A DNA stretch of 64,000 nt from NCBI GenBank assembly GCA_024760905.1, contig CM045735.1, positions 13,449,749 through 13,513,748 of the forward strand, read 5' to 3'. A model generated the notes under the pieces. It ran no database searches and had not been told where the DNA came from. It was given only the letters and a program-made list of their open reading frames with translations. Of this stretch, positions 58,310 to 64,000 are shown piece after piece; position 1 is the first letter of the stretch; each line of letters starts with the position of its first letter. The stretch is from Plotosus lineatus. Taxonomy: Eukaryota > Chordata > Actinopteri > Siluriformes > Plotosidae. The translations under genes and the position numbers were made by a program.

Positions 58310-58587
58310 GTCATTCATTTTCCGTACAGCTTAATCCTAATTAGAGTCACGGGGAGGCTGATACCCATCTCAGCCGACTGTGGGCGAAGGCAGAGTACAC
58401 TTTGGACAGCTTGCCATTCCATCACAGGGCAGAAACACGCTGACGGCTCTGCAGCTACTCTTGACGAAAGTCAGCAATGGTTCTTTTGCATGAACCTCTC
58501 ACCACAAGACTGAGAGACATGGCCGGCCTTTGATAACCCAGTTAGCTGCACTCCAGCACCTTACCACCGGGCCACCACTGCCACAGC
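58310..58587 (-). repeat. SINE-A, GAATGAAT-type tail, reverse, B-box region deleted
   Basis: TCATTTTCCGTACAGCTTAA, CAGCCGACTGTGGGCGAAGG, CTTGACGAAAGTCAGCAATG, then GTTAGCTGCACT joins CCAGCACCTTACCACCGGGC directly, so the segment holding the B box is missing. Confidence 0.82.
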
Positions 58588-59524
58588 ATAAGGTGTTACT
58601 GACTAATCTGGAGAAATTTCCAGATTATTAGATTATAAAAGGCAGAGTGAATTTTAGTTTCTCCGAAAACAGAGTTTCTGGATGTGTTTTTGAAACAAGT
58701 CCAAACCAAAATCCATTCGTCTCTGTAAAGATTGAGGCGATATCAAAGAACTGATTGTCTTTTCAGCAACCCATAGTGGTAATTTACAAAGCCTGGAGTG
58801 ACCTCTGACCCAAGTCTTTGAATACTGTGAATACTTAGAGAAGTAATGACGCCTTTGCTATTCCAGTTTGCATATCCATTAATTACAGGAGCTCGCTCTC
58901 ACACAGGGCTGAATTGAACCAAGCACGAAAAGCATTTCTTTCGGCCTCTGGAGGACATTGGCATAAAGAGATGCTTTGGAATTCTCTCCGGTATTCTTTA
59001 CGCCCAGACAATTCCTGCATTGATTGAGGCTTGTGGAGAACGGCCAGAGAATTCCTACAATACAGCAGTAATGAGAATGCACCGACTATCTTCAATTTCA
59101 TTCACCATTCAGTCGGCTGCGCCCTGAGTTAGAGCCTGAGTAAGTGTAAAGAATATACAGCGATACCGCATGCCGTATGAACATAATTTCTCTGAGATCA
59201 CGGTTTTCTCTTTTATTTACGTGTAATTGCGGAGCGCTGAGGTACAGATGGAAATTTTAATATCATTCAAATATTATTCAAATGGAAACAGGAAATAAGT
59301 TTGTACAAAATACTGAGAGAACATAAACCACCGGACAGTAAAGTTGTACTCAGATGAACCGATACCTTATTCATAGAGTATCCTTAAAAAACTGTGTCAT
59401 AAAGACTCGCCTGCTGCACATTATTTTACATAATATAGCTCTCAGGCATGGACTAATGAATAATTAATTCATTAACTAGCACACTGGGTAAGTGAAAGCT
59501 ACAGTGTGTTGCCCAGTCCCATGA
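58588..59524. other. Nothing recognised
   Basis: AT-rich, apparently unique sequence. Two overlapping open frames on the minus strand at 58879-59101 have no homology I recognise. Confidence 0.4.
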
Positions 59525-59768
59525 TCTAGTAGGCCTCCGTCAGTCTCGAAGGACTATGGAGCTGCGCTCTGGCTGGTATCCCGGCTGGTGATACTCTCCA
59601 GTGCGCAGAGCCTGGGTAGGCTGTTACCCGAGCAGCAAGTCCCCCCCTCTCGGCACCACCGGAAGGATCCAGTGGAAGGGCTGAAGCCGATATGACTGGG
59701 TTCATGTGCCACTGCAGAAGTTACCAGAACATTGCTGAGAAAGAACTGCCTCACGGGACTCTGACTCC
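59525..59768 (-). repeat. Unclassified GC-richer repeat-like block
   Basis: Contains TAGGCCTCCGTCAGTCTCGA, GGAGCTGCGCTCTGGCTGG, CGAGCAGCAAGTCCCCCCCT and CGGCACCACCGGAAGGATCC. Its composition differs from its surroundings and I associate the opening phrase with a dispersed vertebrate repeat, but I cannot name the family. Confidence 0.4.
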
Positions 59769-60376
59769 CAATTAGAAACACGCTGATGGCTATGTAGCCT
59801 ACTCTTGACAAAAGACAGCAGTGGTTCTTTTACATGCCTCACACCATAGACCAGTGGTCTCGAATCTTATCCACAAAGAGCTGGTGTGGGTGCAGGTTTT
59901 CACGTCAACCAAACAGTAGCCACACCTTCCACCTGTTTCCACCAATCACTGATCAGGAAAAGAAAAGAAAAAAGAAACTAGATTGGATATTACTGTTTCA
60001 ATTCTGAAGTGGGGCCATCTTGGTGAGATCACCTTGGTTTAAGTCTTAAAGCAAGGTGATCTCACCAAGATGGCCCCACATCATAACTGAAACAGTAATA
60101 TCCAATCTAGTTTTTTTTCCTTTTGAAAATCAGTGATTGGTGGAAACAGGAGGAAGGTGTGGCTTCTGTTTGGTTGAAGTGAAATCCTGCACCCACACCA
60201 GCTCTTTGTGGATAAGATTGGAGACCGCTGCCATTGACAGTGAGAGACATAGCCAGCCTTTGATAACCCAGTTAGATGCACTGTGGGGACAGTGGAAACT
60301 TGTTGAGAGTGGGACTTGAAACCCCAACTTGGATCAGTGTCCAGCCGACATTACCACCAGGCTACCACTGCCCAAG
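59769..60376 (-). repeat. SINE-A, reverse, interrupted by a hairpin hAT MITE
   Basis: The left part has AACACGCTGATGGCTATGTA and TTTTACATGCCTCACACCAT. The right part resumes CCATTGACAGTGAGAGACAT and ends with the complement of the head, AGGCTACCACTGCCC. Confidence 0.88.
59844..60238. mobile_element. Hairpin hAT MITE with 8-bp duplication
   Basis: The 379-bp element 59852-60230 runs from CAGTGGTCTCGAATCTTATC to the inverse CAGCGGTCTCCAATCTTATC. Its two halves are inverted copies over almost their full length, meeting near 60040 (GGTTTAAGTCTTAAAGC). Flanking repeats are CCATAGAC (59844-59851) and CCATTGAC (60231-60238). Confidence 0.92.
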
Positions 60377-60489
60377 TCCCATGATCTCGTTGCTTGAAAA
60401 CCCAATTCATTAGACAAAAATGCTAGCTAGCAATAATTGAATAAATTATGACAAGCCAGTTAGCTAGTTAAAACACCTTAGTATATAAA

Positions 60490-60614
60490 TGAGGCTGTCA
60501 GCATGTTTCTGCCCTGTGATAGCGTAGCAAGCCTTCCAGGGTGTACTCCGCCCTCGCCCAGCCTTCCCACAACCTTAATTAGGATTAAGTGGTTACAGAA
60601 AATGAATGAATGTA
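60490..60614 (+). repeat. SINE tail fragment
   Basis: GTCAGCATGTTTCTGCCCTG to AGGATTAAGTGGTTACAGAA, AATGAATGAATG. Confidence 0.8.
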
Positions 60615-60639
60615 TGTGTTGTATATTAATATGTTTCAT

Positions 60640-60752
60640 AAAAGCACCTCGTTAACTATTTCTGATGGGAAATATTGTTTCACTCTTCGAACAGATTGGT
60701 GATCGACCACATTTCTGGAATGAATTGTGTTCGACCACCAAGGTTCCACTGT
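60640..60752. mobile_element. Tigger-like end fragment (family H)
   Basis: ATTGTGTTCGACCACCAAGG then TTCCACTGTA is the inverse of a TACAGTGGAACCTTGGTGGT terminus. The other end is not seen. Confidence 0.55.
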
Positions 60753-61497
60753 ATGTCGTTCTTTTAGCTATCCTTTGATCCAGATGTTTTCCATCATAGC
60801 ATTAGTTCAGAACATAAATATTGAGAAAGTAGATCAGCTAGTAGCTCACAAAACAACCTTCATGCTGAGCTATGATACTCAAATTGCATGTAGTGTTATG
60901 TTTCCCAGCGGAATGCTGCTTCTTCTCTGAGGCTGTTAGTGAATTGGGGGATTCTATGCCGTAAACATAGTGTAGTACCTCTGAATTCTAAGGATTTGAC
61001 ATGACATCTTGGTAACTTCAGTATACTGTATTAATAGATGTATAATTATTGTTTGGCTATCCTGTACAGGGTTTTGTGCACTAATAGTGTTATGGAAGTG
61101 TGAGTATGAGGACATAGTCATTGTGTTTGGGTCATCAACAGAAAGTCATCGTATTTCAGCCTATGACCGCTAGTGTTGTCCTTTTTAGTTTAATATACAA
61201 TTACTCATTGAGTCATGCTGACCTTCCCCCCCCCCCACCCCTGATTCTGACGAGGTCATATTTCATCCCAGCAAGCCAGTTAAGTTCTGTCTGGTAAATC
61301 GGATGCCTGTAGTTTAGCAGGTGGCTGCAGAACGAGTGGCACACGCTATAGTTGGAGTACCTTTGTTGCTCTGTGCTTGTTAAATGACGGAGATGAACAT
61401 GCTGATTTTGAGGCTTTTTGTCGATTTGACAACTGTGAATATAAACTGATGGAAGGTCTGTTACAGCCAGGTAATATTGTCCTGGGCTCAAACCATA
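60753..61497. other. Nothing recognised
   Basis: Unique-looking sequence. A minus-strand open frame at 61213-61491 has no homology I recognise. Confidence 0.4.
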
Positions 61498-62005
61498 TAC
61501 ACTGAACTCTCACTTTTCGTGGTTAATGGGGGCCGAGACCCTCCGCGAGTGCCGAATTTCTGTGAAGTAGGATTGACCCCACCTGACTGATGTCATGTAT
61601 GCATACATGTATACGTGTATATAATATCATTAGATACATATTCGACGCTATACATGCTTATAATGACGATTAAACATTCAAAAATCATGCGTAAGATGTA
61701 AATAAAATATAAATATACACAAACGCGCACCCAAACACACATACAGACGCGCATGCACACACACGGATGTGCGCAAACACACTCAGATGTGCACCTCACA
61801 TAAAAATGTAAGTGGTTTTGTTGGGGGGGGTTGGGTTGGTTTTTGTTTTTGTTTGTTTGGGCTTTTTTTTGCCATAATTGGCCTTGTTTTGCTGCAATTT
61901 CCTTAACTTTTTCCCATTTTTACTTAATTTCCCTATTTTTTTAAAAAACGCGATGCACTGAAACCACATTATAATTGAAGCGCGAAGTAGCGAGGCATCC
62001 CCGTA
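61498..62005. mobile_element. MITE family E
   Basis: TACACTGAACTCTCACTTTT ... GCGAGGCATCCCCGTA with the standard interior (AATATCATTAGATACATATT, CGATGCACTGAAACCACAT). Confidence 0.8.
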
Positions 62006-62011
62006 TTATAA

Positions 62012-62372
62012 TTCAGTGTGACGGCACGGTGGCATTATGGTTAGCGTATTTACTTCAGATCGAGTCGGTCCTAGGTTTGAGTCCCACGCTCAGACATTTC
62101 TGTTTAATTTGCATGTTCTCCTCACACTTGTGTGAGTTTCCTCCAGGTTCCCCTGTTTCCAGCCCCCAGTCCAAAGACATGCATATTTGGTGAATTGGCT
62201 TTTTAAAATAGCCCTTAGGTGTGGATGTGATTGTGAATGGTTGTGTGTGTTTTTCCCTGCTATGGTTTGGCAAGATATATCCCCTGCCTGTGCTCACTGC
62301 CGGCTGAGACAGGCTCCAGATTCTCACCGACCCTAAGAGTAAGAATAAATGATGAGTCATTGAATAATTCAA
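62012..62372 (+). repeat. SINE-B
   Basis: Head GTGACGGCACGGTGGCATTA, GTTTGAGTCCC as the B box, GCATGTTCTCCTCACACTTG, AGTCCAAAGACATGCATATT, GAGACAGGCTCCAGATTCTC. Confidence 0.85.
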
Positions 62373-64000
62373 CGTGAGGACCCAAGGTTCCATCTACAAT
62401 TCTATTTTTGAATTAAAAATTTTTTCGCATCAAGCTGTCACCTTCAAACCCATTTCTAAAACAGTACAGACATTATTCACAACAAGCCGAGTGCCTGATC
62501 TTCCAGCTGTGGGAAGAAGCAATTTGAACAATGACTCATCCGCCAAGAATCTTCTTGTCTCCTGACAACTATTTCTCATTATTTTCCTTGTTGATTTTGA
62601 TTCTAATCTTGCTGCAATGCAAATGGACGACCCAGCCCAGATGCTATGACCTGGCATTTCAGATGCTACTGAACTGGATTCAATAGTAGATGCTCATGTT
62701 AATGTGTAGATGATAGGACTGGGTTATGAGTACTCATATTCTGAATCAATTCAATATCGATTCAGTTCGGGATATTTTAGTTACTCTACCAATTTTGATT
62801 GGATATGAGAAATATTATAAAAACAAATTCTGGAAATTGTAGCAGTTTGCATGCCAATAAAACGATCCTTGAAGACAAAAAGGTACTTAGCAAGCATTGT
62901 TTAATTTAAATACAGTAAAAAAAACAAGGACTTTATGTAACTATTTACATGGTGAACCTATATATAACACAAAAGCTAGTTGATGCTAATTGTAGTATTA
63001 TGAAGTTAAAGCCCAGAACTTGCATTGTACCTATCAAAATCTATTATGCAAACAAGCTCTAGGATGTCAGCCATCACTAGGTTCGGCTAAGTTTATCTTT
63101 TGACAAATGTTTCTCTGTTTTGTTAAAACATTCATTTAATACTTTTAAAAAACTCACTGACTAAAATAATCTATACCCCGCCATCCATTTTAACACCGGT
63201 TCAGTACCAATCGGTCTCATCTGGCTCATGGGTGATCCTCAGGGTAAATTCCTTGGGTTTCTGTCATCAAAGTAGTCCCAAGAAGCCGGGAAGTGACAAT
63301 GGGCAGGATGATGGCCATCGTTCATGTTAACTTGTCCAGCTTTGGTTTGCTAGTGGAAATGTGGCTTATGTTCTCTAATTCCTCTGTAAAGGAAGGCAGG
63401 AAGATGATCGAATTGTTCATGTTGAGCTTTTACAATCACCTTGGGAATACTTTTTTTTTCTGCATCACAAATCAATAAACTTTGCATAATTGATATTTTC
63501 GCCGTGTGGCTTGAATAACGAAACATAGCCCAGAATAACCACCTTGATTAGTTCCTGCAAGTAATCATTGAATGCAGGAATATGGTGGATATAGTACAGC
63601 AGACAAGGATGAAAAATGTTTAAATGACCGAAAAATTAAACGGATATGAGTCACTGAGTCAGCGATTACATGAGCACCAACATTAGTGTGAGTGACAACA
63701 TCGAAGTTTTTGTTTAACCGTCCAGACTCGATTAAAGTGAGAATTCAGTTCATAATTCTACCCATGAAACTGTTTACAATATGTCAGTAAAGATGCTTTT
63801 ACATAGATAGTTTAAGGTAGGTGGAGCATCTGTGGGTAGAATTAAAAGAAACTTTAGCTCGAAATTTGTTTGGTTGAGATACACAAAAGATAATCAAGCT
63901 CAGAACATGTATAGCCTTTAGAAGTACACAGAGTAGGAAACCGGCCATGTAAAAAGATTTCAGTGCTCAATACACTAAAGTAATCCCGATACCTACTTTT
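62373..64000. other. Nothing recognised
   Basis: AT-rich, low-repeat sequence to the end of the window. No exon with splice signals and homology was found. Confidence 0.45.

Overview
This window is nuclear DNA of a vertebrate, most likely a ray-finned (probably teleost) fish. The evidence is: intron-split coding sequence with GT-AG borders; tRNA-derived SINEs ending in tails common in fish genomes; 3' ends of an RTE-type LINE; many pogo/Tigger- and hAT-type miniature DNA transposons; abundant microsatellites. There are no prokaryotic operons, CRISPR arrays or rRNA genes.

The one gene that can be read with confidence is the 3' part of an igsf9b (protein turtle homolog B) orthologue on the + strand. 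Its coding exons are 9794-11428 (serine/proline-rich cytoplasmic tail), 14247-14374 and 18276-18490 (ending in Thr-Thr-Phe-Leu and a stop). A short exon at 2965-3051 is probable. All four join with consistent reading phase. The extracellular Ig and fibronectin domains and the membrane segment must lie upstream of base 1. Bases 1-18275 are therefore this gene's terminal exons and introns, and the sequence after 18490 starts its 3' UTR.

From about 20 to 38 kb I see no gene. This stretch holds a LINE 3' end next to a SINE (24.75-25.48 kb), a C-rich minisatellite (25.77-26.0 kb), a 2.5 kb purine-only tract with higher-order duplication (27.83-30.34 kb), a 400 bp TA-rich satellite (30.67-31.06 kb) and clusters of Tigger-type elements (32-38 kb).

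A CpG-dense block at 38.5-39.4 kb, with a perfect cAMP response element and a good splice donor at 39381, looks like the promoter and non-coding first exon of a second + strand gene whose body lies outside the window. By synteny with mammals, opcml is a candidate, but no coding exon supports this.

From 39.4 to 64 kb the window is intron-like or intergenic DNA packed with nested repeats. Several insertions can be ordered by target-site duplications: a SINE inside a MITE (17 bp duplication), a SINE inside a Tigger relic (11 bp), a hairpin hAT MITE inside a SINE (8 bp) and a mariner-type MITE inside a Tigger-type element inside another MITE. I found no convincing undescribed biological system. 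The most interesting signals are the orphan CpG/CRE promoter, the SINE family with two alternative 3' tails, the set of deleted Tigger families that all keep the start of the transposase, the foldback module shared by two MITE families, and the purine-only satellite.
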